Source: Actinomyces wuliandei
GTDB lineage: Bacteria; Actinomycetota; Actinomycetes; Actinomycetales; Actinomycetaceae
Direction: 5' to 3'
Assembly (NCBI RefSeq): GCF_004010955.1
Contig: NZ_CP025227.1
Location: forward strand, 2,790,001 to 2,854,000
DNA length: 64,000 nucleotides
Position numbers and translations under genes: made by a program. Under the pieces are notes generated by a model. It saw only the letters and a program-made list of their open reading frames with translations. It did no database searches and was not told where the DNA came from. Below, piece by piece: positions 15,080-23,833 of the stretch (position 1 is its first letter; every line of letters starts with the position of its first letter).

Positions 15080-17797
15080 TCACGCGGGCTCCCTGCGCAC
15101 GCCCAGGCCCGGGGCCAGGTCCTCCACGAGCGCGGCCGTGGCCGGGTCCACCAGCGCCAGGTCCTCAGCACCCGCAGCGTCCAGGAGCGCGTCCACCTGG
15201 CACCGCAGCTCCTCGTCTCCTCTCCGGGCGGCCAGGCGCAGCCGGTCACGCCACAGGACCTGGCTAAGGTCCACCACCCGCAGCCCGCGGTCCACAGCCT
15301 CGGCCGCGGCGTCGGGGACGCTGTCCCCGATCAGCACGACCAGACGGTGCGCGGCGTCCACCACCAGGGACTCCACCTGCCGGGCCACCCGCACCCGGGC
15401 CAGCCAGCTGTACCGCCCTGCGGGCGCGTCCTGCCCCACCGGCCCGTGCACCAGCCGCAGCGCCTCCCTCAGGAGGGCGGCCTCACGCCCGGGCGGGCTG
15501 GAGCGCGAGGAGCCCAGCAGGCAGCGCAGCACGTCCCAGTCGGTCACGACGCCCGGCCCCATGACCAGACGTCCCTGTGCGTCCTGACGCAGGTGGGGCA
15601 CCCCCTGGACGTCGTGGCCCAGCCACCGCCTCAGCCGCTCCACAGTCGCCTCGACCACGTCGCCGGTCACCCCCAGGGGCCACAGCATCGCCGCCAGCGC
15701 GTCGGGACGGACCCCCTGCGGGTGCAGGGCCACGCACACCGCCGCCTCCGTCAGCAGGCTGCGGCGGCGCCGCTCCACCGGACCCGCCGCCTCCACCAGG
15801 GTGCGTCCCAGCACGTGGACGCGTACCGGGGCGGCCCGCAGGGCGGCGGCGTCCACCGGGGGCCGGGGCGGGTCGGGCACGGGCGGCCGCGTGCTGTCCA
15901 CGGGGGCGGGAGCCAGGAGCTCGGCCAGCGCGGCGACCTCCTCCCCCGTGGCGCGGGTCGCGGTCACCACCAGGCCCAGCGGGTCGATCCGGGCACTGCC
16001 GGAGGCGTCAACCTCGATCCGCCAACGTGAGCCCTGGCTGGCGCCGGCACGCACCAGGGCGGTCCTGCCCCCGGGCGGCAGCGGCAGCGGCACCTCCCCG
16101 CCAGCCACCAGCATGACGGCGTTGACAGCCCCCGGCCGTGGCCCGCTGAGCACGGGATCGCCACCGGGCGCACGCGAGCCGCGTACCAGGTCCTCAGGGG
16201 AGTGCAGCCTGCCGCCCAGCATGTCGTGCAGGGCGGCAGGCAGCCCCGCCCCAGCCACCACCACCTGGGAGGACCAGGGGTTGGTGCACAGCTCCAGGGC
16301 CAGCGCCCCCACCACCTCGGCAGCCATGGCGGGGTCCCCGGTCACGCAGATGTCACCGTCGGCGGAGGCCAGGTCGATGAGGACGTCGGCCCCCTGGGCG
16401 TCACGCCCGATGGTGACCAGCCCGGGCACCAGAGGCGGGGCCGCGCCCGGCTCGGGCTCCTGGCCCGCAGGCAGCACCCAGGTCAGGCCCTGGTTGCGGA
16501 CCTGCCAGGGGGCGGGTGCCTCAGGCAGGGGCCGAGGCAGGTGCAGGAGGCAGGACTCGTCGCTGAGGACCACCGCGTAGGGGCGTGGCACCGGGGACAA
16601 CCCGCCCAGCCCCCGCAGCACGGCGTCCAGGCGGCGGGACCGCTCCGCGTCCGCCCCCACCCGCAGGAGCCTCTCCAGCTCGGCCGCGTCCTGACCCACC
16701 TCCCCGGCCAGCCCCAGGCGCCGCCTGCGCACCAGCAGGCCCACCAGGGCGGCCGCCAGCAGGCCCCCGACGGCGGGGACCCGGGCGGGGGCGACATCAT
16801 CAGCACTGGCAGCACCGCCACTGCCGCTCATGCCGTCAGCACCGTCAGGGCGGCCAGCCCCCTCCTGGGCACCGGCGCCCTGCTCCTGGGAGGCGCCGTC
16901 GCGCTGGGACGGGGCGGGTGGCGCCTGCTCCCGGACCGGGACCGCCACCACCCGGTCCACCGTCTGCGCGGACTCCGGCATGACCAGCAGCCACCCGGGC
17001 TGGATCAGCCGGGCCAGCTCCAGACGGCGGCCGTCAGGCTGCTCCCGCCCGGCGTTGAGCTCGTAGACCTGGCTGTAGGCGCGGCCCTCACCCAGGGTCC
17101 GCTCGGCGATGTCCCAGAGGTTGTCGTGGTAACGGCCCTGCGGCGGCTGGACCACGTAGACCCGCTGGCCCACGAGCTCGGCGCCGGTGCCAGGGTCCAG
17201 CTCGACGTCACCCACCATGTAGCGCACGCCCTCCTGGGGCTGACCCGTCTCACCCTCCTGGCCTGAGGCAGCAGCCTCCTCCGCTGCGCCGGAGGCACTG
17301 GCCGCGGCGCCGCTGTCGGCAGCGGCCACCGCCGGGAGGGAGGGCTGCGGGGCAGCAGCCACCACGGGTCCGGCCACCGTGCCCAGGGAGGTCAGCAGCA
17401 GGGTGGAGACCACCAGGCGGCGCACCACTGACTGGGTCAGGCCGGACAGCGGCAGATGCCTGGGCACTCCCCGACCGCGCAGGGCGGAGGCCGCCTCGAC
17501 CACGGTGCACACCGTGAACTGCAGCCAGGCCAGCCACGCCGCCCACACCAGCAGGTCCACGAGTGTCCCCACGGTGACGGCCCGGGTCAGCACGGAGAGG
17601 TCAGGCTCCTGTGGCACCGGGGGCAGACCCGCCGTGAGCACCAGGAGGACAGGGACCCCGGCCACCACCGCCACCAGGACGACGGCGGACAGGAGGCAGC
17701 GCCACACCGGGGCGCGGTAGCCTCCCTCGGGCACCCGGAAGCGCTCGGGGCCCCGGGGCTGGTCACGGGTGTGCTGGCGGGTAGCCGAGAGGCTCAC
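15080..17797 (-). CDS. Membrane protein with LysM-like and BTAD (SARP-type) domains
   Basis: This is a 905-residue protein. There are three N-terminal membrane helices (about residues 31-57, 74-100, 127-149), then a LysM-like segment (about 215-275: QGRYHDNLWDIAERTLGEG...LIQPGWLLVMP), another membrane helix (~345-362), a long middle region, and a C-terminal winged-helix plus bacterial transcriptional activator (BTAD) domain (~660-880). Proteins with this layout are typically found beside actinobacterial tad genes, where they may sense the envelope or act as scaffolds; direct DNA binding by a membrane protein is unproven. GTG 17797 overlaps the stop of the TadG-like gene. The EccC ATPase gene begins 40 bases after the stop, so this gene physically links the Tad and type VII parts of the locus. 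Confidence 0.75.
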   Translation of the reverse strand: MSLSATRQHTRDQPRGPERFRVPEGGYRAPVWRCLLSAVVLVAVVAGVPVLLVLTAGLPPVPQEPDLSVLTRAVTVGTLVDLLVWAAWLAWLQFTVCTVVEAASALRGRGVPRHLPLSGLTQSVVRRLVVSTLLLTSLGTVAGPVVAAAPQPSLPAVAAADSGAAASASGAAEEAAASGQEGETGQPQEGVRYMVGDVELDPGTGAELVGQRVYVVQPPQGRYHDNLWDIAERTLGEGRAYSQVYELNAGREQPDGRRLELARLIQPGWLLVMPESAQTVDRVVAVPVREQAPPAPSQRDGASQEQGAGAQEGAGRPDGADGMSGSGGAASADDVAPARVPAVGGLLAAALVGLLVRRRRLGLAGEVGQDAAELERLLRVGADAERSRRLDAVLRGLGGLSPVPRPYAVVLSDESCLLHLPRPLPEAPAPWQVRNQGLTWVLPAGQEPEPGAAPPLVPGLVTIGRDAQGADVLIDLASADGDICVTGDPAMAAEVVGALALELCTNPWSSQVVVAGAGLPAALHDMLGGRLHSPEDLVRGSRAPGGDPVLSGPRPGAVNAVMLVAGGEVPLPLPPGGRTALVRAGASQGSRWRIEVDASGSARIDPLGLVVTATRATGEEVAALAELLAPAPVDSTRPPVPDPPRPPVDAAALRAAPVRVHVLGRTLVEAAGPVERRRRSLLTEAAVCVALHPQGVRPDALAAMLWPLGVTGDVVEATVERLRRWLGHDVQGVPHLRQDAQGRLVMGPGVVTDWDVLRCLLGSSRSSPPGREAALLREALRLVHGPVGQDAPAGRYSWLARVRVARQVESLVVDAAHRLVVLIGDSVPDAAAEAVDRGLRVVDLSQVLWRDRLRLAARRGDEELRCQVDALLDAAGAEDLALVDPATAALVEDLAPGLGVRREPA

Positions 17798-18339
17798 AGG
17801 TCGCCCTCCTCGTAGATTCCTGTCGCGGTACGCGCCTCACCGGTGGTGGTGACGTGGACCGAGCGCAGTCCCACCAGGCGCAGCATGGCGGTGGGCACGT
17901 CACGCTCCACGGTCACCGTCACCGTGCTCGGACCCACCGAGACCTCCGAGCTGCCCGACAACCCGACACCTGCCAGGTAGGAGCGGGCCGCCAGGCCTGC
18001 CGCCCGGGTGTCCAGGGTGACCTCGCTGCCCTGGCGCACGCCGTGGTCCGCCAGCTGCTGGGCACCGGACCTCGCAGCCTGCTCCGCCTGGTCGGTCAGG
18101 GTGGCGCGCGCGTTGAGCACGCGACCGCCCTCAATGCACAGCCCGGCCAGGAGGAGCAGCACGGCAGCGATGACAACGACGAAGACGGACAGGGAGCCGC
18201 GCTGGCGGCGCAGACCGCTCAGCTCAGTTCCGTCTCCCCTCTCCGCCGTCGTCACTGCCACCACTGTCATCCTCCTCACCGTCATCCCTGCCACTGTCGT
18301 CGCCCCCGTCACCCCTGCCACCAGGCTGGCCGCGCTCAT
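17794..18339 (-). CDS. tadG: TadG-like pseudopilin/pilus assembly protein
   Basis: This is a 181-residue protein with the class III (prepilin-like) N-terminal signature RQRGSLSVFVVVIAAVLLLL: basic residues, a short polar stretch and one membrane helix, then an extracytoplasmic part (GGRVLNARATLTDQAEQAARSGAQ), the typical continuation of TadG/Flp-assembly proteins. The start is ATG 18339, overlapping the previous stop (ATGA) with GGAGGGGGA upstream. Its stop overlaps the next start. The first ~50 residues before the signature are rich in V, T and A (GVTGATTVAGMTVRRMTVV), longer than usual. It is much shorter than full TadG proteins, which carry a von Willebrand domain, so it is best seen as a minor pseudopilin. 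Confidence 0.7.
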   Translation of the reverse strand: MSAASLVAGVTGATTVAGMTVRRMTVVAVTTAERGDGTELSGLRRQRGSLSVFVVVIAAVLLLLAGLCIEGGRVLNARATLTDQAEQAARSGAQQLADHGVRQGSEVTLDTRAAGLAARSYLAGVGLSGSSEVSVGPSTVTVTVERDVPTAMLRLVGLRSVHVTTTGEARTATGIYEEGDL

Positions 18340-18764
18340 CGGGTCCCCCTCCACGTGTCCACCGGTGCCGTGGACTCGGCGGTGACGGTGGTGGTCCCGG
18401 GCAGGAAGACCAGGCCCAGGTCGGACAGACGCACCCGGCAGCCCACCCCCACCGTGACCGTGCCCCCACGCCCGAAGTCCGCGTCAACAACCCGTGCCGA
18501 GCACTGGGCGCGGGCGGTGTCCGCAGCGGCCAGGCTCCGGGCGGCCGCAGCACGGGCCTGGCCGGTGGAGCGCTCCATGGAGGCCGCCCGGGCAGCGTCA
18601 CGGGAGGCTGCCTGGACCATGCCCTCGGCGGAGACCATCCTGCCCCCGGCCACGGCCAGCAGCACCATCACCAGCAGGACCGGGACCAGGACGACCATCT
18701 CCACCGACAGCGTCCCCCGCTGCCCGTCGAGGCCGTCTCCCCGGACAGGTAGGCGTGGTCTCAC
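18336..18764 (-). CDS. tadE: TadE-like minor pseudopilin (second copy)
   Basis: This is a 142-residue protein with the TadE signature GQRGTLSVEMVVLVPVLLVM near residues 14-35: G before the cleavage site, E at position +5 or so, and a single hydrophobic helix. The rest is extracytoplasmic with a disulfide-capable pair (QCSAR, GVGCRV). GTG 18764 overlaps the upstream TadE stop and the stop overlaps the TadG-like start, so the three pseudopilin genes are translationally coupled. TadE/F/G-type minor pseudopilins are processed by a prepilin peptidase and are needed for pilus assembly. No TadV/CpaA peptidase gene is present in the window. Confidence 0.75.
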   Translation of the reverse strand: MRPRLPVRGDGLDGQRGTLSVEMVVLVPVLLVMVLLAVAGGRMVSAEGMVQAASRDAARAASMERSTGQARAAAARSLAAADTARAQCSARVVDADFGRGGTVTVGVGCRVRLSDLGLVFLPGTTTVTAESTAPVDTWRGTR

Positions 18765-19198
18765 AGGTCCTCCCGGAAGGTCTCGCGCTGCGCGGTGACT
18801 GAGGCGTGGACGCGCGGCACCAGGCCTGCCAGGACAGTCATGGCCTCGCCCTCGACGTTGACCACGACCTCCTGGCCGGTGACGCTGACGTGCACGTCCA
18901 GGTCGGTCAGCGCCCTGCCCCCGACCTGGTGGGCGTAGCGGCGTCCGTCCTCCCGCGCGGAGGCGACCTCGCCACCGTTGCGTACCTCGCGGGCAACCTC
19001 ACGGGCCGTCATCATCGCCACCTCGTTGCCGTACCAGCTCAGCGCGACCTGGACGGTCAGCAGGATGATGAGCATGAGCAGCGGGAAGAAGACCAGCAGC
19101 TCGACGCTGGAGGCGCCCTCCTGCCCCCGCAGCCGCCCCGCCAGGACGCGCAGACGGTGCCGTGACTGCACGGCCTGGGCACCCGGTGTGTCCGGCAC
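18761..19198 (-). CDS. tadE: TadE-like minor pseudopilin (first copy)
   Basis: This is a 145-residue protein. RLRGQEGASSVELLVFFPLL is a textbook TadE/prepilin motif followed by one membrane helix. The outer domain contains EVAMMTAREVAREVRNGG and ends in a basic/acidic tail. An ATG at 19219 is also in frame, but the GTG at 19198 has AGGGGAGGAC at ideal spacing and gives the expected short leader, so I prefer it. It is the first of three overlapping pseudopilin genes. The 170 bases between it and flp are purine-rich on the transcribed strand, with the motif CGGAAGAGAG repeated. Confidence 0.75.
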   Translation of the reverse strand: MPDTPGAQAVQSRHRLRVLAGRLRGQEGASSVELLVFFPLLMLIILLTVQVALSWYGNEVAMMTAREVAREVRNGGEVASAREDGRRYAHQVGGRALTDLDVHVSVTGQEVVVNVEGEAMTVLAGLVPRVHASVTAQRETFREDL

Positions 19199-19369
19199 GC
19201 CATGTCCTCCCCTCATCATTTTCCCCGTCTCTCTTCCGGCTCTCTTCCGTCACTGCCCCTCCTGTCTCTGCCTGCGGCGCCTGCCCGGAGCCTCTTGACA
19301 GCGCCCGTGGGCCAGGGGAAGGAGGTTGCGTGCCCAGCCCCATCGATCGAGCGCTTCCGAGCGCCTGCC

Positions 19370-19591
19370 TCAGGTGAGGGAGGGCAGCTGCAGGTTGCTG
19401 GAAGCGCCGTCAACCATGGCGTAGATGGCTCGCCCCACCACGGCGGCCAGCACGATGAGGAACCCGGTGATGATGACCCACTCAACGGTGGACACGCCCC
19501 TGTCGTCGTCGGGCAGGTGCCGGGCGGTCTGGGTGAGGTGGTCACGCAGGCCTTGCGCGACCACCTGGAGCGTGCACAGCAGCTGGAGCAT
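19370..19591 (-). CDS. flp: Flp-type major pilin
   Basis: This is a 73-residue prepilin. DDDRGVSTVEWVIITGFLIVL is the Flp/type IVb pilin signature (basic leader, G before the cleavage site, then S-T-V-E and a hydrophobic helix), with the short hydrophilic end typical of Flp subunits. The leader of ~32 residues is long (MLQLLCTLQVVAQGLRDHL...). The start is ATG 19591; the leader region upstream carries purine-rich tandem repeats. The gene sits between tadC and the TadE genes, the usual actinobacterial Tad order. It would be cleaved by a prepilin peptidase not present in the window and polymerised by CpaF, TadB and TadC. Confidence 0.8.
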   Translation of the reverse strand: MLQLLCTLQVVAQGLRDHLTQTARHLPDDDRGVSTVEWVIITGFLIVLAAVVGRAIYAMVDGASSNLQLPSLT

Positions 19592-19602
19592 GGGTTGCCC
19601 TC

Positions 19603-19692
19603 TCTTTCTGTGTCGTGTTTCTGTGCCGTCTTTTCTGTGCCGTCTTCTGGACTGTCTTTCTGGAGCGTCTTTCCGGTGCTGTCCTTCCGGGG
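19603..19692 (-). repeat. Purine-rich tandem repeats in the flp leader
   Basis: Read on the transcribed strand, the 90 bases before flp consist of seven degenerate units of 12-14 bases, each starting CAGAA or CCGGAA: CCGGAAGGACAGCA, CCGGAAAGACGCTC, CAGAAAGACAGTC, CAGAAGACGGCA, CAGAAAAGACGGCA, CAGAAACACGACA, CAGAAAGAGAGGG. The last unit supplies the ribosome binding site (GAGAGGG). A 5'-leader element that affects translation or stability of the pilin mRNA is one possible role. Confidence 0.6.
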
Positions 19693-19727
19693 CGCCTCTT
19701 CCCGGGGCGGTCCGGGTACTGACGGTG

Positions 19728-20654
19728 TCACAAGGTGCTGCCCATAATTCCTCTCAGCGCCGGGTAGACGAGGAACACGATGAACCCCATGGCGATGACG
19801 AGCTGGGCCACGAGCATGGACTCAGAGCCCTCTCCTGCCCTGCTCTCAGCGTCGGCCAGGTCCCTGCGGCGCATGCTGGAGGCCCGTGCCGCCAGCGACT
19901 CGCGGATCTTGGCCCCGTCCTCCGCCACCAGAGCCAGGGCGGCGGAGAGGTCCCGCAGCTCGTCAATGCGCAACTGGGTACCCAGCTGGCCCAAGGCTGC
20001 CCAGGGGGTCTCCCCGCGCAGCCGGGCCACGGCCAGGGCGTCACGGATACGCACGATCGCCGGGTCGTCGCACAGGGCGGAGGCGGCGTCCAGCGCCTCG
20101 GGCACGCCGCGCCCCGCCGACAGGGACATGGAGACCAGATCCAGGTAGGAGCCCACCACGTGGCGGAAGTCCCTGCGGGCCTCCTCGGCCTGGCTGCGCA
20201 GGCGCAGCGTGGGCAGCGCCAGTCCCGCCAGGCCCAGCACCAGGCTGACGACCACGGGGACGGACCAGCCCAGGGGCACCCCCATCAGCTGCATGAGGCC
20301 GACGACCAGGAGCGGGGCCACTAGGGCACCCAGGCCCACCAGCACGGAGGTCACCAGGTGACGCTCCAGGGAGCGCCCCACCACGGCCAGGTCCGCGTTG
20401 AGGGAGAACAGGTCGGTGCCCAGCCGCCGGACCACGGCGGCGGCGCGGATACCCAGCACGTCCACCCACTCGGGCAGCGCGACCTCCCCGGGGCCGAGGC
20501 GACGCACGTCGCGGCGCAGCCGCTCCTGGTCACGCCGCGTGTCCAGCTCGGCCAGCCCGGCAGCCGGCTGGACGGCAGGAGGCAGCAGGACCAGGAGCAG
20601 GAGCAGCAGGCCCGCCCCGCTGAGCGCCCCGCCCAGGAGGACCCAGGTGATCAC
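19728..20654 (-). CDS. tadC: TadC-like inner-membrane platform protein (T2SSF family)
   Basis: This is a 308-residue protein with the GspF/TadC fold: N-terminal membrane helix (LLLLLLVLLPPAV), cytoplasmic segment, two central helices (LVTSVLVGLGALVAPLLVVGL, VVVSLVLGLAGLALP), the conserved cytoplasmic T2SSF helix bundle (FRHVVGSYLDLVSMSLSAGRG, IRDALAVARLRGETPW) and a C-terminal helix (VIAMGFIVFLVYPALRGIM). GTG 20654 overlaps the stop of tadB. It pairs with TadB to form the platform on which CpaF acts. The gap of 136 bases to flp holds the tandem repeats. Confidence 0.85.
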   Translation of the reverse strand: MITWVLLGGALSGAGLLLLLLVLLPPAVQPAAGLAELDTRRDQERLRRDVRRLGPGEVALPEWVDVLGIRAAAVVRRLGTDLFSLNADLAVVGRSLERHLVTSVLVGLGALVAPLLVVGLMQLMGVPLGWSVPVVVSLVLGLAGLALPTLRLRSQAEEARRDFRHVVGSYLDLVSMSLSAGRGVPEALDAASALCDDPAIVRIRDALAVARLRGETPWAALGQLGTQLRIDELRDLSAALALVAEDGAKIRESLAARASSMRRRDLADAESRAGEGSESMLVAQLVIAMGFIVFLVYPALRGIMGSTL

Positions 20655-21547
20655 GTGCGCTCACCCCCGTCCTGGCCAGCGGTCACGGTCAGGAACCGCC
20701 GGGGCAGCCGGACCCCGGACAGGCGGCGCATCCACAGCATCCCGGCAGCGAACAGACCGACGACCACCAGGAGCACCAGCTGGCCCTGGGCGGACTCGTA
20801 GGGGGCCACAAAGCTCCGGTTGAACAGGGCCAGCCCCAGCATCACCACCACGGAGAAGATGATGACGATCTGGGCGGAGCGACGGGTCCCAGCGCGGGAC
20901 GCCGACACGCGCTGACGCATGTCCAGCTCGGCACGGGCGGTGTCCGCCAGGGCGCCGAGCAGCTGGCGCAGCCCCGGCCCGCGCAGGCGGGCGTTCATGA
21001 TGAGGGCGGACACGATGAGGTCGGCGGTGGGGTCGTCGAGGTCGTCGGCAAGCTGGCGCAGCGCCGTAGGAAGAGGAACCCGCACCCGCATGCGGTCCGC
21101 CAGGAGGGCCAGGTCCTGGCGGATGACCGGGGCGGCGGCGTGGACGGTGGCGGGGATAGCCTGCTCCAGGCCCACCGCCCCGGCGATGGTGTCCCTCAGC
21201 GACTCCGCCCACGTGGCCAGCGCCTCGATCCTGGCAGCTGCCAGCCTCTCCTGCCTGGCCCCGCCGAACAGCAGCGGCCACACCCCCACCAGGCAGGCCG
21301 CCGCCGCAGCCAGCACCACCCAGCGCGTGAGCACCAGGACAGCCGCCCCGGCGCCTGCGGCCAGGAGGACACGGCGGGACAGCCCGGCCAGGCCTGCGGG
21401 CGACGCCACGGAACCACTCACCCTGGCAGGCCGCAGGTCGGCGCCCACAAGGTAGCCGACCAGGAGGAACAACCCTCCCCCGATCAGCGCCCGCACAGGA
21501 CCGCGACACCCACCACCGTCTCGCTGCTCATACCGCCTCCTGCGCAT
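20651..21547 (-). CDS. tadB: TadB-like inner-membrane platform protein (T2SSF family)
   Basis: This is a 298-residue protein: N-terminal membrane helices (ALIGGGLFLLVGYLVG, LLAAGAGAAVLVLTRWVVLAAAAACLVG), a T2SSF core (LATWAESLRDTIAGAVGLEQAIPATV, ALRQLADDLDDPTADLIVSALIM) and C-terminal helices (IVIIFSVVVMLGLALF, LVLLVVVGLFAAGMLWM). The frame opens at ATG 21547, inside the end of cpaF, without a clear ribosome binding site; a GTG near residue 18 is an alternative start. The gene overlaps cpaF by up to 20 bases and tadC by 4, so translation is coupled. Confidence 0.85.
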   Translation of the reverse strand: MRRRRYEQRDGGGCRGPVRALIGGGLFLLVGYLVGADLRPARVSGSVASPAGLAGLSRRVLLAAGAGAAVLVLTRWVVLAAAAACLVGVWPLLFGGARQERLAAARIEALATWAESLRDTIAGAVGLEQAIPATVHAAAPVIRQDLALLADRMRVRVPLPTALRQLADDLDDPTADLIVSALIMNARLRGPGLRQLLGALADTARAELDMRQRVSASRAGTRRSAQIVIIFSVVVMLGLALFNRSFVAPYESAQGQLVLLVVVGLFAAGMLWMRRLSGVRLPRRFLTVTAGQDGGERT

Positions 21548-22958
21548 AGGAGGCGGCCGGGTCGTACCCGGCCTCCATCAGGTCGCCCGCGCAGGCGACA
21601 GGTGCGGCTGGCTGGGCGGTGCCCGATCCGTCGTCGGCGAAGACCTCGCTGGACAGCACCCGCCCGTCCACGCCGTTGACCTCCCGCACGGAGGCCACGT
21701 AGCGGCGCAGGCTGCCTCCCTGGGAGAAGCGGTTCTCGCGGATGAGGAAGATGACGAAGTCCACCGCCCCGGCGATGAGCAGGTTGGTGGCCTCCTGCGG
21801 CAGGTGCTCGGCGGACTGGATGGCGTAGGTGGCGATCCGGTTGAAGACCTCCGAGGAGGAGTTGGCGTGGATGGTGGACAGGGAGCCGTCGTTGCCCTGG
21901 CTCATGGCGTTGAGCATGGTGACAATCTCGTCGCCCAGCACCTCCCCGACGATGACCCGGGAGGGGTTCATGCGCAGGGAGCGGCGCACCAGGTCCGCCA
22001 TCGAGATGGCGCCGGAGCCCTCGGAGTTGGGCAGCCGCTCCTCAAAGGCGACCACGTTGGGGTGGAGGTCGGCAAACTCTCCCAGGCCCAGCTCCAGCGC
22101 CCGCTCCACGGTGACCAGACGCTCACCGGGCGGGATCTCGTTGGCCAGGGCACGCAGGAAGGTGGTCTTGCCCGCGTTGGTGGCCCCTGCGATCATGATG
22201 TTCTTGCGGGCGCGCACCGCAGCCGAGCAGAAGGCCGCCAGGCGCGGGGTCAGCGTCCCCAGGCCCACAAGCTCGTCCAGGCCCACCCGGTCCAGGCGGG
22301 AGCGCCGCACAGAGACGGCGGGCCGGGAGCAGACCTCCATCACCGCCGACAGACGGGAGCCGTCGGGCAGGCGCAGGTCCAGCTGGGGGTTGGCGGAGTC
22401 GAAGGGCCGGGAGGCAAGACCAGAGTAGGAGCCGAGCACCTGGACCAGCTCGACGAGCTCCTCGTCGGAGTCAGCCACCGGCTCGCCCCGCTGCTCCCGG
22501 CCGTCCGCGTACTGGATGAAGACGTTGTCACAGCCGTTGATGTCGATGTTCTCCACCTGCGGGTCCTCCAGCAGCGGCTGGAGGCGCCCCACGCCGAACA
22601 GCGCGGCGTGGATGCCCTGGGAGACCTGCTCCTCCTCCTGCGCGGTCATCGGGGTCCGCCCGGCGGCGACCTCGGAGCGGGCGTGCTCCTCCAGGACCCG
22701 CCCGATCAGCGCCCGGGCGAGCTGCCTCTCGTCCTCCGGCGTCATGGGCGGGACACCGGAGGCGTCGTCATCGCGCCGCTGCTGCGCCAGCAGGTCGGCG
22801 ACCTCCTCACGCATGTCACGCACCAGGGCCTGGTCCGTCACCCTCCCCCCGGCGCCTGCGGGCACCGTGTCCGCAGCACCGGTCCTGCCGGTCACGCCGA
22901 TGGCACCGGCGGTCATGACAGAACTGATGGCGGTGTCCCTAAGGCCGTGGGGGCTCAT
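21528..22958 (-). CDS. cpaF: CpaF/TadA secretion ATPase
   Basis: This is a 476-residue hexameric ATPase of the GspE/VirB11 superfamily that powers Tad pilus assembly. An N-terminal helical domain (ALVRDMREEVADLLAQ) is followed by the NTD with DPQVENIDINGCDNVFI, Walker A GATNAGKT (~residue 258), an Asp-box region (LVTVERALELGL), Walker B VIVGEVLGDE, and a His-box (LSTIHANSS). AVSVRRSRLDRVGLDEL is the usual linker. All catalytic motifs are intact. ATG 22958 overlaps the TadZ-like stop. The usual Walker B is RVIVGEVRG(D/G)E, so the R to L change (GEVLGDE) is worth noting. Confidence 0.9.
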   Translation of the reverse strand: MSPHGLRDTAISSVMTAGAIGVTGRTGAADTVPAGAGGRVTDQALVRDMREEVADLLAQQRRDDDASGVPPMTPEDERQLARALIGRVLEEHARSEVAAGRTPMTAQEEEQVSQGIHAALFGVGRLQPLLEDPQVENIDINGCDNVFIQYADGREQRGEPVADSDEELVELVQVLGSYSGLASRPFDSANPQLDLRLPDGSRLSAVMEVCSRPAVSVRRSRLDRVGLDELVGLGTLTPRLAAFCSAAVRARKNIMIAGATNAGKTTFLRALANEIPPGERLVTVERALELGLGEFADLHPNVVAFEERLPNSEGSGAISMADLVRRSLRMNPSRVIVGEVLGDEIVTMLNAMSQGNDGSLSTIHANSSSEVFNRIATYAIQSAEHLPQEATNLLIAGAVDFVIFLIRENRFSQGGSLRRYVASVREVNGVDGRVLSSEVFADDGSGTAQPAAPVACAGDLMEAGYDPAASYAQEAV

Positions 22959-23833
22959 GCGCGGGCTCCGTCCGTCGTTGCCCCGGCCTCGGAGGCCGGG
23001 GACGCCGGGGAGGGCGCAGCGGGCGCAGAGGCCATGGAAGCCGTGGAAGCCGTCGAGGACATTGACAACATGGAGGAGGCCAGTGCCCGCGCCGAGCGCA
23101 CCAGCAGGCTGCGGCCCAGGGGGCGCTGACGGCGCCCCGCCAGGACGTCGGCTGCGGCGGCGTCCTCGGCCAGGACCCCCAGGACGGGGACCTCCAGGCC
23201 GCTAGCCTGGAGCAGGCGGGCCAGGTCCGCTCCCTCGTGACGGGACCTCCACGGCGCGATCAGCACCACGCCCAGGGCGGCAGGTCCCATGCGACTAGCG
23301 GTCTCCTCCCGGAGCCAGGCCAGGCGCTCACGCAGGTGGCCGTAGTGCTCTACCCCGGGGCGGGTCACCAGGACCGTCAGGTCGGCTGTCAGTGCCACCC
23401 CCAGGCTGGGCACGCCCGGGCCGATCCTGCCGACGTCGGCGACCACGTCCCGGCCGCCCCCGGCGCCCGCTCCAGCCTCTCCGGCGCCCTCGCTCCCCCG
23501 GAGGCTGGTGGCCAGGGCCGACCACCCGGCACCGATCGCTGCGGCCTGGTCAGGCCGCGACAGCCCGACCAAGGCCTCCAGTCCCCCGTCGAGGACAGTC
23601 AAGTGGTCCTGGAGCCGTGTACCCGGGTCGCGCCGCAGGGCGACCGCCAGGGAGACGACCCCACGGTCCCCGTCCGGAGGAGCACCCTCACGGGTCCGGG
23701 TCCGGTAGGCCAGGTCCGAGCCGACGGGGTCCAGCTCGGCCAGCAGGACCTGCCGCGGCCACACGGCGGCCAGCACGTGCGCGCTGGTGGACGCTCCCGG
23801 TGACCCCTTGGCCGAGGCCATCGCGACCAGCAT
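22955..23833 (-). CDS. TadZ/CpaE-like ParA-family protein with degenerate P-loop
   Basis: This 292-residue protein begins MLVAMASAKGSPGASTSAHVLA, the position of the deviant Walker A motif of CpaE/TadZ (KGGxGK[T/S]), but the catalytic lysine is replaced (K-G-S-P-G-A-S). It then has a ParA/MinD-like body (VLLAELDPVGSDLAYR, LTADLTVLVTRPGVEHYGHLRERL) and an Ala-rich C-terminal tail. TadZ proteins mark the site of Tad assembly; several known ones are ATPase-poor, so this may be a scaffolding version. The start at 23833 overlaps the CpaB-like stop by one base (TGATG), which places it second in the Tad operon. Confidence 0.75.
   Translation of the reverse strand: MLVAMASAKGSPGASTSAHVLAAVWPRQVLLAELDPVGSDLAYRTRTREGAPPDGDRGVVSLAVALRRDPGTRLQDHLTVLDGGLEALVGLSRPDQAAAIGAGWSALATSLRGSEGAGEAGAGAGGGRDVVADVGRIGPGVPSLGVALTADLTVLVTRPGVEHYGHLRERLAWLREETASRMGPAALGVVLIAPWRSRHEGADLARLLQASGLEVPVLGVLAEDAAAADVLAGRRQRPLGRSLLVRSARALASSMLSMSSTASTASMASAPAAPSPASPASEAGATTDGARA

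Noticed and set aside
12688-15267. 859-residue plus-strand ORF
   Set aside because: Antisense to the ATPase gene, which has intact Walker motifs; the plus frame is His/Arg/Pro-rich with no domain.
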